Source: a virus. From it: a DNA stretch of 64,000 nt. Made by a program: the position numbers and the translations under genes. How positions within the stretch are numbered: the first letter of the stretch is position 1; each line of letters begins with the position of its first letter. Shown piece after piece: positions 22,970 through 31,216 of this stretch. Under the pieces are notes generated by a model. It made no database searches. It saw only the letters and a list, made by a program, of their open reading frames with translations, and had not been told where the DNA came from. The stretch is from positions 1 through 64,000 of IMG/VR virus record IMGVR_UViG_3300020385_000012. One strand, 5' to 3'.

Positions 22970-24694
22970 ATGCAAGTAAACAACACGGAGATTAATGGTT
23001 TTTTAATCGACCAGTTTAACCAACACAATTTAGCTGTTGGTAAAGCGCAGGGGATTTGTCCCCTGTGTTCGTCTAATAGAAAACCAGAAAATAGAAAACA
23101 AAAGTGTGCCTCTTACGATTGGGAAAGAGGTTTGGGTACTTGCCATCACTGTGATTCAACATTTCAATTACATTCATATCAACGTAAAGGGTCTGCACTC
23201 AAAGAGTATGTTAGGCCCAATGCGTTGGATGTTGTTGACCCTAAACAATTAGGTTCAAAAGTATATGAGTGGTTCCAATCACGAGGTATATCTCAAAAAA
23301 CTTTAGATGAATTAAATGTCACGGAAGGTAAAGAGTTTATGCCACAGACCGGCAAGCCCGAGAATACAATTCAATTTAATTATATAATGGGCGACCAACT
23401 CATTAATGTTAAATATAGAGACGGCAGAAAGAATTTCAAATTATACAAAGGTGCTGAGAAGATATTTTATAACATTAATAGTATAGTTGGTTATGACGAT
23501 TGTATAATAACAGAAGGTGAAATGGATGTGTTAGCACTACATGAAGCTGGAATTAAAAATGCAATATCAGTTCCTAACGGAGCTACACTAAATTCAAATA
23601 ATTTAGATTATTTGGATAACTGTATAGATTACTTTGAGAATAAAGAAAAAGTAATACTAGCTGTAGATAATGACGAACCAGGTCAAGCACTACAACAAGA
23701 ATTTATAAGACGACTCGGAGCAGAAGTTTGTTATTTAGTTACATTTGAAGATTGCAAAGATGCAAATGAATATTTAATAAAATACGGTAAAGAGAAATTA
23801 ATTAAACGTATTGAAGGGGCTAGACCAGTTCCATTAGAAAATGTAACAACTTTTAAAGATATAGAAGATGAAATTACAGACTTTGTTAAAAATGGTTTCA
23901 AACGTGGGTATCAAATTGGTTTACCTAATTTTGATAACATTTTTAGTACTTATACTGGTCAGTTTATCACTGTTACTGGGATACCTAGTAGCGGAAAATC
24001 AGATTTCGTTGATCAGATGGTAGTTGGTTATAACCAAAACTATGCATGGAAAACAGCATTTGCATCGCCTGAGAATGCACCAACATATTTACATGCTCAT
24101 AAACTAATGAGAAAAGTTTGGCAAGATATGCCACGTAAGCATGATATTGGTACAGACAAATGGAATCAAGTAGCAGAACACGTTAATGATAATTTCTTTT
24201 TCATTGATATGGAAAGATACACGCTTGAATCTGTATTGCGTAAAGGTGCTGAGTTAGTAAAACGTAAAGGTATTAAATGTTTAGTCATAGACCCATTTAA
24301 TAAAATCAGAGACGTCGATTGTAAAACTGAAGACGTTAATAGATACACAATGGAGTATCTAACAAAGATTGAAACGTTTGCTAAAAAGTATGACGTATTA
24401 GTGTTTATAGTAGCACATCCAACTAAGATGTATAAAGATAGTAATGGTAAGATTGAAGAACCAACTATGTATAATATTAAAGGTGGAGGTGAATGGTATG
24501 ACGCATCTTACCACGGTATATTAGTTCATAGAGATTATGAAAACAAAACTGTTAAAGCTAAAATACTTAAAGTTAAGTTTCAGAATTTAGGAGAGAACGG
24601 AGCTGAAGCTCATTTTACGTGGGAACCTAAATCTGGTTGCTTTATACCGCACGAACTTGCTATACACGACGATGAACCAATGCCCTGGGATTAA
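22970..24694 (+). CDS. DNA primase-helicase, T7 gp4-like
   Basis: A 574-residue bifunctional protein. An N-terminal zinc motif has Cys30, Cys33, Cys58 and Cys61 (GICPLCSS and GTCHHCD). A TOPRIM primase core follows, with TEGEMDVLAL (Glu182) and AVDNDEPG (Asp233, Asp235). The C-terminal RecA-like DnaB/T7 helicase has Walker A GIPSSGKSD at 337-345 and Walker B CLVIDPFNKI. It should unwind DNA and make primers at the fork. No DNA polymerase gene follows it or is seen elsewhere in the window, which is unusual beside a T7-type primase-helicase. Confidence 0.92.
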   Translation: MQVNNTEINGFLIDQFNQHNLAVGKAQGICPLCSSNRKPENRKQKCASYDWERGLGTCHHCDSTFQLHSYQRKGSALKEYVRPNALDVVDPKQLGSKVYEWFQSRGISQKTLDELNVTEGKEFMPQTGKPENTIQFNYIMGDQLINVKYRDGRKNFKLYKGAEKIFYNINSIVGYDDCIITEGEMDVLALHEAGIKNAISVPNGATLNSNNLDYLDNCIDYFENKEKVILAVDNDEPGQALQQEFIRRLGAEVCYLVTFEDCKDANEYLIKYGKEKLIKRIEGARPVPLENVTTFKDIEDEITDFVKNGFKRGYQIGLPNFDNIFSTYTGQFITVTGIPSSGKSDFVDQMVVGYNQNYAWKTAFASPENAPTYLHAHKLMRKVWQDMPRKHDIGTDKWNQVAEHVNDNFFFIDMERYTLESVLRKGAELVKRKGIKCLVIDPFNKIRDVDCKTEDVNRYTMEYLTKIETFAKKYDVLVFIVAHPTKMYKDSNGKIEEPTMYNIKGGGEWYDASYHGILVHRDYENKTVKAKILKVKFQNLGENGAEAHFTWEPKSGCFIPHELAIHDDEPMPWD

Positions 24695-24975
24695 TGAAAA
24701 GTTTATATAAAAGAAGAAAGAAAAACTATTTGCCTTCATACATGGCTTCGCCTGAAGAACAAGAATGGAAATTATTTTGTACAAGAAAGAACATAAGAAT
24801 TTCACCTTGGGCTATGCCACAAGATGGTCAATGGAAAATATGTATAAACTTAGGCCCGTATAAAAAAGGAGAGAAGTGTAACTTTGCTCCACACGTATAC
24901 GATAAAGAAACACTATGGCCAGAATATTATAGAATGTGTAAATATTATTATGATAAATATAGAAAATCAGTATAG
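24694..24975 (+). CDS. Small unrecognised protein (93 aa)
   Basis: A 93-residue Lys/Tyr/Trp-rich protein (NYLPSYMASPEEQEWKLFC, then RISPWAMPQDGQWKICINL and a Tyr-rich end). Its ATG overlaps the helicase stop (TAATG) and its end overlaps thymidylate synthase by 26 bases. Tight packing supports translation. Function unknown. Confidence 0.62.
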   Translation: MKSLYKRRKKNYLPSYMASPEEQEWKLFCTRKNIRISPWAMPQDGQWKICINLGPYKKGEKCNFAPHVYDKETLWPEYYRMCKYYYDKYRKSV

Positions 24976-25798
24976 AGGATTAGTTGCTGCAATATTACAG
25001 TCAGCTCCTAATAAAGAAGATAGAACAGGTGTTGGAACTAAATCTGTATTTGGCAGACAGTTAACACACGATATGTCTATAGGCTTTCCCTTACTTACAA
25101 ATAAAAAAATGTATTTCAATTCCGCAAGAACAGAATTACTATGGATATTAAATGGTAGAACAGATATGAAATACTTACAGGATAACAACGTGTCTTATTG
25201 GGATGCTGATTACAAAAGATCAGGCAGAACAGATGGTACTCTTGGCCCTGTATATGGCCATCAATGGCGTAAGTGGAAGATAGCAGATGGTGCATACACA
25301 AGATATGCAGATCAATTGTATAATTTAGTTAAAAACATTAAGGAAAATCCTAACTCAAGGAGATTAGTAGTTAACGCATGGAATGCGTCTGAATTAGATA
25401 ATATGGCATTGCCTCCTTGTCATTATGCTTTTCAAGTATATATAAATAACGGCAAAATGGATTTAATGTGGATTCAAAGATCTGCTGATGTGTTTTTAGG
25501 ATTGCCTTACGATATAGCTATGTATGGTTTATTATTAGAATTATTATGTAAAGAAACAGAATATATTCCTGGTAAACTTATAGCTCAACTTGGTGATTGT
25601 CATATATACAATAATCATATTGATGCTGCAACCTGTTATATGTACAGAAGAGAATCAAATAACCTACCCGAATTAAAATTAAATGAGGGTATTAAGATAA
25701 TAGATGATAAATTACATATACCAAATAAAGAATCTATTGAGATATTAAACTATAACCCTTTGCCAGCAATACCGGCAAAATTAAACGTTGGAAAATAA
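24950..25798 (+). CDS. thyA: Thymidylate synthase (ThyA type)
   Basis: A 282-residue folate-dependent thymidylate synthase converting dUMP to dTMP. RTGVGT at 25-30 binds phosphate, GPVYGHQWRKW at 99-109 is the core signature, the catalytic cysteine is Cys157 in ALPPCHYAFQ, and RSADVFLGLPYDIAMYG at 177-193 is the nucleotide-binding loop. The start at 24950 is chosen over 24884 because MINIENQYRGLVAAIL aligns with the family start and the upstream part looks like frame read-through of the previous gene. It works with NrdAB and MazG to supply dNTPs. Confidence 0.93.
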   Translation: MINIENQYRGLVAAILQSAPNKEDRTGVGTKSVFGRQLTHDMSIGFPLLTNKKMYFNSARTELLWILNGRTDMKYLQDNNVSYWDADYKRSGRTDGTLGPVYGHQWRKWKIADGAYTRYADQLYNLVKNIKENPNSRRLVVNAWNASELDNMALPPCHYAFQVYINNGKMDLMWIQRSADVFLGLPYDIAMYGLLLELLCKETEYIPGKLIAQLGDCHIYNNHIDAATCYMYRRESNNLPELKLNEGIKIIDDKLHIPNKESIEILNYNPLPAIPAKLNVGK

Positions 25799-26565
25799 TG
25801 TATTATTTATATCATATTCCAGGTAAAAAAATCGGCGTTACACGTAATCTTAATAAGAGAGTTACGCAAACGCAGGGTTATAAGCCTACTGAATACGAAG
25901 TTTTAGATCAGTCTGATGATATAGATTACATATCCCAGAAAGAACTAGAACTTCAAAAGTCTTATGGCTATAAAGTAGATATTAAACCTTATAAAAATTT
26001 ATTTAAAATGAAAATAAACGTAACCGATCAAACCACAACATTCCCTGTTCCTGTTGCTAAAGTTAAAGGCAGATTAATGGATCAAATTGGGATGACATGG
26101 ACAACCAGCTTTGGTAAAATATTATTAGATGTTGAAATAGCACAATGGATTGCATCTAATGCACATACGTCCATGTTTAATAGCGATAGAAGCTATGTAT
26201 ATAATAAAGCATTATGGGAATTTTATTGTTCACATAACAGCTTAGAATCATTAAACATTGATGCTGAACAAAACATATTTGATAGTATTAGAACTTGGGC
26301 CAAAGTAAGAGGCTTATATGAAAAGGGTGATGAGAACACTCAATATGTAAAACTTCAAGAAGAAGCTGGCGAGTTAGCTAAAGCTTTATTAAAGAATGAC
26401 CAACCTGAAGTTATCGATGCTATCGGTGACATTATAGTTGTTCTTACTAACTTGGCACATTTAAGAGGTGTTAAGATTGAAGATTGTATTGACTCAGCTT
26501 ATAATGTTATTAGCAAGAGAACAGGAAAAATGATTAACGGAACATTTGTGAAAGATGAGCTGTAA
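25798..26565 (+). CDS. GIY-YIG-like and MazG-like fusion protein
   Basis: A 255-residue two-domain protein. Residues 1-70 (MYYLYHIPGKKIGVTRNLNK, then a QKELELQKSYGYKVD segment) resemble a degenerate GIY-YIG nuclease core with YLY and KIG in place of GIY/YIG, an Arg in NKRV and a Glu in ELELQ. Residues about 160-250 are MazG-like (KLQEEAGELAKALL, then EVIDAIGDIIVVLTNL), carrying the ExxE and D-x-x-D metal-binding pattern of nucleotide pyrophosphohydrolases. The joined arrangement is also known to me from other marine phages. It starts at the last base of the thyA stop. Possible role: nucleotide pool or alarmone control. Confidence 0.72.
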   Translation: MYYLYHIPGKKIGVTRNLNKRVTQTQGYKPTEYEVLDQSDDIDYISQKELELQKSYGYKVDIKPYKNLFKMKINVTDQTTTFPVPVAKVKGRLMDQIGMTWTTSFGKILLDVEIAQWIASNAHTSMFNSDRSYVYNKALWEFYCSHNSLESLNIDAEQNIFDSIRTWAKVRGLYEKGDENTQYVKLQEEAGELAKALLKNDQPEVIDAIGDIIVVLTNLAHLRGVKIEDCIDSAYNVISKRTGKMINGTFVKDEL

Positions 26566-26773
26566 ATGTAAATTCAGAGACCCTGTTGTTGAAAGAGTCG
26601 TAGACAAGTTCAAACAACGATCAGATGTAGGCTATAAAAAATATGGCGTTACACTTGATGAAGACCCCTCTAAAATGATTGACTGGCTTAATCATTTACA
26701 AGAAGAGTTGATGGATGCTGTATTGTATTTACAAAAAGCTAAAGAAACTTATGAGAAAGAAAAGAGTATATAA
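26555..26773 (+). CDS. Small MazG-adjacent protein (72 aa)
   Basis: A 72-residue protein (MSCKCKFRDPVVERVVDKFK, then GVTLDEDPSKMIDWLNHLQE and ELMDAVLYLQKAKE). The end, WLNHLQEELMDAVLYLQK, matches a helical pattern found in small phage relatives of MazG-type all-alpha NTP pyrophosphohydrolases (E-E-x-x-D). It overlaps the fusion gene by 11 bases. Activity uncertain at this size. Confidence 0.6.
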   Translation: MSCKCKFRDPVVERVVDKFKQRSDVGYKKYGVTLDEDPSKMIDWLNHLQEELMDAVLYLQKAKETYEKEKSI

Positions 26774-27206
26774 AAGAAAGAGAGGTCCTGTTGTAGCTAA
26801 AAAAGTTATTTACGATGGGATCCACTTCGCTTCTGGTTTAGAAAAATATATGTATAAAGCTCTCAAGATGGCTAATATAAAAGCTAAATACGAAGGCGAA
26901 ACTTTTGTATTAATAAATGGTTTTCATTTTGAAAACAAAGTATACGAAAGACAGTCTAATAGTAAAGGCATATTTAAAAATAGAGGTTGTAAAAGAATAC
27001 TACCAATTAAATACACGCCAGACTTTATAGGAGAAGATTTTATAATAGAAACTAAAGGTAGACCTAATGAATCGTTTCCAATACGTTGGAAATTATTTAA
27101 ACATTTAATGACAAAACAATTTCCAGGTTACACTTTATATAAACCACAAAATCAAAAAGAATGCGATCAGGTAATAGAATTAATAAAAACGCCGGAAAGC
27201 ATTTAG
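26751..27206 (+). CDS. Endonuclease I-like PD-(D/E)XK nuclease
   Basis: A 151-residue basic protein with IYDGIHFASGLEKYMYKAL, then PIKYTPDFIGEDFIIETKGR and IRWKLFKHLM. The Glu in the first block, the Asp of YTPDF and Glu-Thr-Lys of IETKG form the nuclease motif found in T7 endonuclease I-like and DUF1064-type phage resolvases. It may resolve Holliday junctions or branched DNA before packaging. The start at 26751 (MRKKRVYKRKRGP) is preferred to 26715, which would deepen the overlap with the previous gene. Confidence 0.75.
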   Translation: MRKKRVYKRKRGPVVAKKVIYDGIHFASGLEKYMYKALKMANIKAKYEGETFVLINGFHFENKVYERQSNSKGIFKNRGCKRILPIKYTPDFIGEDFIIETKGRPNESFPIRWKLFKHLMTKQFPGYTLYKPQNQKECDQVIELIKTPESI

Positions 27207-27334
27207 CTCGAAGGAAATATAAAGAACGTAAAATAGACACGTACATTAAATGGTCAATAAACAAAAGAGGCTATTTAAAATGGAAAGATCTTATAATGAT
27301 ACACGAACAATATAATATAAAATGTTATGGATGA
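27161..27334 (+). CDS. Small basic protein (57 aa)
   Basis: A 57-residue ORF, ATG 27161 to TGA 27332-27334, opening MRSGNRINKNAGKHLARRK and including YIKWSINKRGYLKWKDLIMI. It overlaps the nuclease end by 46 bases and the next small gene by 8 bases. The ordered composition (basic start, aromatic helix) suggests a real protein. Unknown function. Confidence 0.55.
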   Translation: MRSGNRINKNAGKHLARRKYKERKIDTYIKWSINKRGYLKWKDLIMIHEQYNIKCYG

Positions 27335-27482
27335 GAAAGAAGAACCATCAGGAACATGGAGTATGGCATTAGGAACATACCCAGGAGTACTATTTGGGGC
27401 TAGAACTTATGAAGGCCCAACACACACACAACACGTATTTTATCTACCCTTTGTGGATATAGCAATAGAAATAAAAAATTAA
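27327..27482 (+). CDS. Small protein (51 aa) upstream of nrdB
   Basis: A 51-residue ORF, ATG 27327 to TAA 27480-27482 (MDEKEEPSGTWSMALGTYPG, then LFGARTYEGPTHTQHVFYLP and a beta-like end). It ends two bases before nrdB. The beta-rich, Gly/Thr/Pro pattern reads as a small folded protein. Unknown function. Confidence 0.6.
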   Translation: MDEKEEPSGTWSMALGTYPGVLFGARTYEGPTHTQHVFYLPFVDIAIEIKN

Positions 27483-27484
27483 TT

Positions 27485-28477
27485 ATGAAAGCACCATTAT
27501 TTACAGAAAGAATTCCGTACAAACCATTTGAATATCCTGAGTATTACACAGAGGGTTGGTTAAAACAAGCTCAGGCCTTTTGGCTACATACTGAAATTCC
27601 TATGTCCGGTGATTTAAAAGATTGGAACGAAAAACTAAATGACAAAGAGAAGAACTTGGTCGGAAACATACTACTCGGCTTCGCCCAGACAGAGTGTGCA
27701 GTCTCCGACTATTGGACGCAAAATGTTGTCTCGTGGTTTCCTAAGCACGAGATTCAACAAATGGCAATGATGTTTGGTAGTCAAGAGACTATCCACGCCG
27801 TTGCATACAGCTACTTGAATGAAACTTTAGGTCTTGAAGACTATGAAGCATTCTTGCATGAACCAGCTACAGCAAAAAGATTTGAAAATCTAGTTGCTTA
27901 TGAAGGTAACGATCCCGTAGGTATTGGTAAAAGTCTTGCAGTATTTTCTGCATTTGCTGAAGGTGTATCTTTATATTCTGCATTCGCTGTGCTATACAGT
28001 TTTCAAATGCGTAATATGCTTAAAGGTATAGGTCAACAAATGAAGTGGTCTGTAAGAGATGAATCATTACACAGTAAAATGGGATGCCAGTTATTTAGAC
28101 ATATGTGTTCACAAATACCAGGTCTAAAACAAGAGTGCGAGCCACATATATATTTGGCCGCTTTAGAAATGCACAATGCTGAAATGTCTTATATAAATAA
28201 GATGTTTGAGATGGGTGATATAGAAAATTTAACAGCTTATGACTTACAACACTTCATCAAAAAAAGAGTTGGCGACAAACTTGAAGAGCTCGGCTACACT
28301 GAAAGAAAATACAAGCAGTGGGACTGGACAGAAAAATCGTATGACCAAAAATCAATTGACAAAATGGCTTGGTTCGATCATCTTACTGGGGGTCACACTC
28401 ACACTGATTTCTTCGCTATTAGGCCGACTGACTATAGTAAAGCAAACGAAGGAGAAGATTTTGAAGACGTTTGGTAA
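27485..28477 (+). CDS. nrdB: Ribonucleotide reductase small subunit, class I (NrdB)
   Basis: A 330-residue radical-generating subunit. Diiron ligands are all present: Glu70 (FAQTECAVSDYW, Glu in place of the usual Asp), Glu101 and His104 (SQETIHAVAY), Glu159 (FAEGVSLYS), Glu193 and His196 (DESLH). The radical tyrosine position is Tyr108, four residues after His104 as in E. coli. The C-terminus (EDFEDVW) fits the peptide that docks on NrdA. It is encoded before nrdA with a 67-residue gene between. With thymidylate synthase it supports dNTP supply in infection. Confidence 0.93.
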   Translation: MKAPLFTERIPYKPFEYPEYYTEGWLKQAQAFWLHTEIPMSGDLKDWNEKLNDKEKNLVGNILLGFAQTECAVSDYWTQNVVSWFPKHEIQQMAMMFGSQETIHAVAYSYLNETLGLEDYEAFLHEPATAKRFENLVAYEGNDPVGIGKSLAVFSAFAEGVSLYSAFAVLYSFQMRNMLKGIGQQMKWSVRDESLHSKMGCQLFRHMCSQIPGLKQECEPHIYLAALEMHNAEMSYINKMFEMGDIENLTAYDLQHFIKKRVGDKLEELGYTERKYKQWDWTEKSYDQKSIDKMAWFDHLTGGHTHTDFFAIRPTDYSKANEGEDFEDVW

Positions 28478-28487
28478 AAATTAAATT

Positions 28488-28691
28488 ATGGGAGTACAAA
28501 AAAACATTAAACAATTGCAAGAGCAAGTGGGAATTTTAAGTGGTGCTTTAACTAATGCATTAAAAGAATTAGATGCTTTAAAAGTATTGTCTCAAGGGAC
28601 ATTAACAGCATTTCAATTACATATTGGTAAAGACGACTGGGACAAACTTGTTGAAGAACTTAAAGATTTAGATAAAAGAGATGTGGAATAA
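28488..28691 (+). CDS. Small coiled-coil protein between nrdB and nrdA (67 aa)
   Basis: A 67-residue helical protein (KNIKQLQEQVGILSGALTNA, then LKELDALKVLSQGTLTAFQL and an acidic end). Heptads suggest a coiled-coil dimer. It overlaps the nrdA start by 11 bases. In some phages a thioredoxin or glutaredoxin sits here; this protein has no Cys, so it is not one. Could modulate the NrdA-NrdB complex, by position only. Confidence 0.6.
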   Translation: MGVQKNIKQLQEQVGILSGALTNALKELDALKVLSQGTLTAFQLHIGKDDWDKLVEELKDLDKRDVE

Positions 28692-30402
28692 AGAATGGAA
28701 AAAAGGTGTAGACTACCCTTCGTGGGGTGACACAGATGTATATAAGAAAACAATTGGTGGTGGTTATTTAATTAAAAATGAAACACCAAGAGATGCATAC
28801 AATAGAGTTTGTGAAACTGTAGCGAAGCGTTTAGGACGCCCAGAAATGGCCAAAACATTTTTTGAATATATATGGAATGGTTGGCTATGTTTAGCTTCCC
28901 CTGTGTTGTCTAATACAGGCTCAGATCGAGGTTTGCCAATATCATGCTTTGGTATAGATGTTGCTGACTCAATATATGACATTGGAAACAAAAATTTAGA
29001 GATGATGTTACTCGCTAAGCACGGCGGTGGAGTTGGCATTGGTATAAATCAAATTAGACCCGCCGGCGATAAAATTACAGGAAATGGAACATCTGATGGA
29101 GTTGTGCCTTTTTGTAAGATATACGATTCAACTATACTCGCCACAAATCAAGGATCTGTCCGAAGAGGAGCTGCAAGCGTTAATATTAATATTGACCACC
29201 CCGATTTTGAAGAGTGGTTGGAAATACGAGAACCTAAAGGAGACGTTAACCGTCAATCGCTCAACCTCCACCAGTGTGCTGTGGTCGGCGACAAGTTTAT
29301 GCGAAGACTTGATGCGGGCGATAAAAATGCGAGGAGGTTATGGGGAAAGTTACTTCAGAAACGTAAAGCAACTGGAGAACCTTATATCTTATTTAAGGGA
29401 AATACAAACAAAAATAATCCAGAGCAATACAGAAAGCACGGATTAAAAGTACATATGACAAATATATGCAGTGAAATTACATTGCATACTGATGAATCAC
29501 ATTCATTTGTTTGTTGTTTATCATCGTTAAACTTAGCTAAGTACGATGAATGGAAAAACACCAATCTAATATACGATAGTATATGGTTTTTAGATGGTGT
29601 CTTAGAAGAATTTATACAAAAGTCAAAAGGTAAAGTTGGATTTCATAATTCAGTAAGATCTGCTGAAAAAGGTAGAGCTTTAGGATTAGGAGTGCTTGGA
29701 TGGCATACATACTTACAAGAACAAGGTTTACCATTTGAAGGTTTATTAGCACAATATGAAACAAGAAAAATATTTTCACAAATTAAAATTGAAAGCGAAA
29801 GAGCTTCCATGGCACTTGCAGAGGAGTTTGGTGAACCTCTATGGTGTAGGGGTTCAGGTTTTAGGAATACTCATCTCCGTGCCATTGCTCCTACTGTTAG
29901 CAATAGTAAACTTAGTGGCAATGTTAGTCCCGGTATCGAACCCTGGGCCGCTAATGTATTTACGGAACAAAGCGCTAAAGGTACTTTCATTCGCAAGAAC
30001 CCTACATTATTAAAGCTATTAAAAAAGCATAAAATTAATACCGAAAAAGTTTGGTTAAAAATTATGAAAGATGGGGGGTCAGTTCAAGGCGTTAAAGAAC
30101 TTAATGATATAACTATAGGTAAATGGGATACATCAGCGAAAGAAGTATTTAAAACATTTAAAGAAATTAATCAACTGGAATTAGTTAATCAAGCGGGTAT
30201 AAGACAACAATATATAGATCAGTCTGTTAGTTTGAATTTAGCTTTTCCTAGTGTTGCAGATCCTAAGTGGATTAATAAAGTTCATTATGAAGCGTGGAAG
30301 AAAGGTATTAAAACCTTATATTATATGAGGACGGAATCTGTATTGAGAGGTGATATTGCGCAAGCAGCAATGGACGAGAATTGTTTAGCTTGTGATGGAT
30401 AA
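28681..30402 (+). CDS. nrdA: Ribonucleotide reductase large subunit, class I (NrdA)
   Basis: A 573-residue catalytic subunit, much shorter than E. coli NrdA (761) because the N-terminal ATP-cone is missing, so dATP would not shut it down. Catalytic residues are present: Cys89 (PISCFG), Asn261-Cys263-Glu265 (TNICSEI), a Cys at 278-279 (VCCLSSLNL), the radical-transfer pair in LYYMRT near 554, and the C-terminal redox pair of ENCLACDG. It ends the rightward unit, 55 bases before the convergent terminator. A nine-codon ORF (MSGWWDPNN) lies between but is too short to call. Confidence 0.94.
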   Translation: MWNKEWKKGVDYPSWGDTDVYKKTIGGGYLIKNETPRDAYNRVCETVAKRLGRPEMAKTFFEYIWNGWLCLASPVLSNTGSDRGLPISCFGIDVADSIYDIGNKNLEMMLLAKHGGGVGIGINQIRPAGDKITGNGTSDGVVPFCKIYDSTILATNQGSVRRGAASVNINIDHPDFEEWLEIREPKGDVNRQSLNLHQCAVVGDKFMRRLDAGDKNARRLWGKLLQKRKATGEPYILFKGNTNKNNPEQYRKHGLKVHMTNICSEITLHTDESHSFVCCLSSLNLAKYDEWKNTNLIYDSIWFLDGVLEEFIQKSKGKVGFHNSVRSAEKGRALGLGVLGWHTYLQEQGLPFEGLLAQYETRKIFSQIKIESERASMALAEEFGEPLWCRGSGFRNTHLRAIAPTVSNSKLSGNVSPGIEPWAANVFTEQSAKGTFIRKNPTLLKLLKKHKINTEKVWLKIMKDGGSVQGVKELNDITIGKWDTSAKEVFKTFKEINQLELVNQAGIRQQYIDQSVSLNLAFPSVADPKWINKVHYEAWKKGIKTLYYMRTESVLRGDIAQAAMDENCLACDG

Positions 30403-30456
30403 AATTTGGAAGAAGCGCGCGTGAGGAAATGAGTGGTTGGTGGGATCCAAATAATT

Positions 30457-30482
30457 AAGGGGGATTAATTTCCCCCTTTTTT
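30457..30482 (+). terminator. Bidirectional intrinsic terminator at the convergent junction
   Basis: AAGGGGGA (30457-30464) pairs with TCCCCCTT (30471-30478) around loop TTAATT, followed by a T run to 30482 on the plus strand. The A bases at the 5' side give a short T run on the minus strand. It contains the stop codon of the converging lipoprotein gene and ends both the nrdA unit and the late unit. Confidence 0.85.
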
Positions 30483-31130
30483 CATTATTACTTTTGTTGA
30501 ATTAACAATATCTCTACCCGACTTATTGTTATTATAATTATTAATATCTTGCCTAGGTGTTATTTTAGATTCAAATCTATTTGGATTTTCTTTTGGCTCA
30601 ACTCTTGTGTTGTTATTCCAGTTTCTAGAAACATTATTAGGATTCCTGTAAATTCTTTCTTCTCTATTATCTACTTTCTTTCTTAATCTATTAGCTATAA
30701 CATCTACATTTGGTGTTCCTCTTCTTTCCTTCATTATAGCTCTCTGTCTCCATATTTTATATGAATTATATTGCCAAGGGGTATACCATTGATATGCTCC
30801 CCAGTTATTATAAGTTAAAGCCCATTCATACCAAAACTGACTTCTGTTCCAGTAAGCGTCGATAGGACTTAATGGTTTCCAAAACCTATAAACAAATGAT
30901 GAAGTATAAAACGAATAAGGTTGCTTCATCGCAAACTGTGCATAATCCCACCTAAATCTAAAATCAGTTCTCATCTTCCAATTTAATCTTGAAAAAGATA
31001 AGGTATCTATTTTTACAGTATTAGGAACTTCTAATACTACAAATTTAGTAGGCTTATGATTAATAGTGGATAATTGAACAGACCCACATCCTGTTAGTAT
31101 TAATAATAAAATTAAAATGTAATTTTTCAT
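30465..31130 (-). CDS. Predicted lipoprotein, aromatic-rich
   Basis: A 221-residue protein with a lipoprotein signal: MKNYILILLLILTGCGSVQ, lipobox LTGC (Cys15). Residues 45-125 are rich in Trp, Tyr, Phe and Arg (RFRWDYAQFAMKQPYSFY, FWYEWALTYNNWGAYQW), followed by an Arg/Asn-rich tail. No family recognised; the aromatic block is reminiscent of flavobacterial surface lipoproteins. It is the last late gene, overlapped by ATGA with a 29-residue ORF after the M15 endolysin. Position next to the endolysin would suit an outer-membrane spanin partner, but no inner-membrane partner is evident. Confidence 0.75.
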   Translation of the reverse strand: MKNYILILLLILTGCGSVQLSTINHKPTKFVVLEVPNTVKIDTLSFSRLNWKMRTDFRFRWDYAQFAMKQPYSFYTSSFVYRFWKPLSPIDAYWNRSQFWYEWALTYNNWGAYQWYTPWQYNSYKIWRQRAIMKERRGTPNVDVIANRLRKKVDNREERIYRNPNNVSRNWNNNTRVEPKENPNRFESKITPRQDINNYNNNKSGRDIVNSTKVIMKKGGN

Positions 31131-31216
31131 TTTTTCATGTGTTTAGTTAAATTTGGATAAAGCTCTATGACAAAGTCATGTACTTTATTTATAAACTCAA
31201 TTATGATTTTTTTCAT
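31127..31216 (-). CDS. Amphipathic 29-residue peptide between endolysin and lipoprotein
   Basis: ATG 31216 to TGA 31127, joined by ATGA overlaps on both sides (endolysin stop/start and lipoprotein start). The product opens MKKIIIEFINKVHDFVIEL and ends basic, a good amphipathic helix. The exact two-sided coupling argues for translation. A role in membrane disruption or coupling of lysis genes is possible; it has no lipobox or full transmembrane helix. Confidence 0.6.
   Translation of the reverse strand: MKKIIIEFINKVHDFVIELYPNLTKHMKK

Noticed and set aside
27303-27326. ACACGAAC followed by AATATAATATAA before the 51-residue gene
   Set aside because: The words resemble both promoter boxes but lack the fixed spacing, and the stretch is coding for the 57-residue ORF.
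30403-30456. Nine-codon ORFs (MDKIWKKRA, MSGWWDPNN) after nrdA
   Set aside because: Too short to support, although the second is preceded by a GAGG; likely noncoding space before the terminator.
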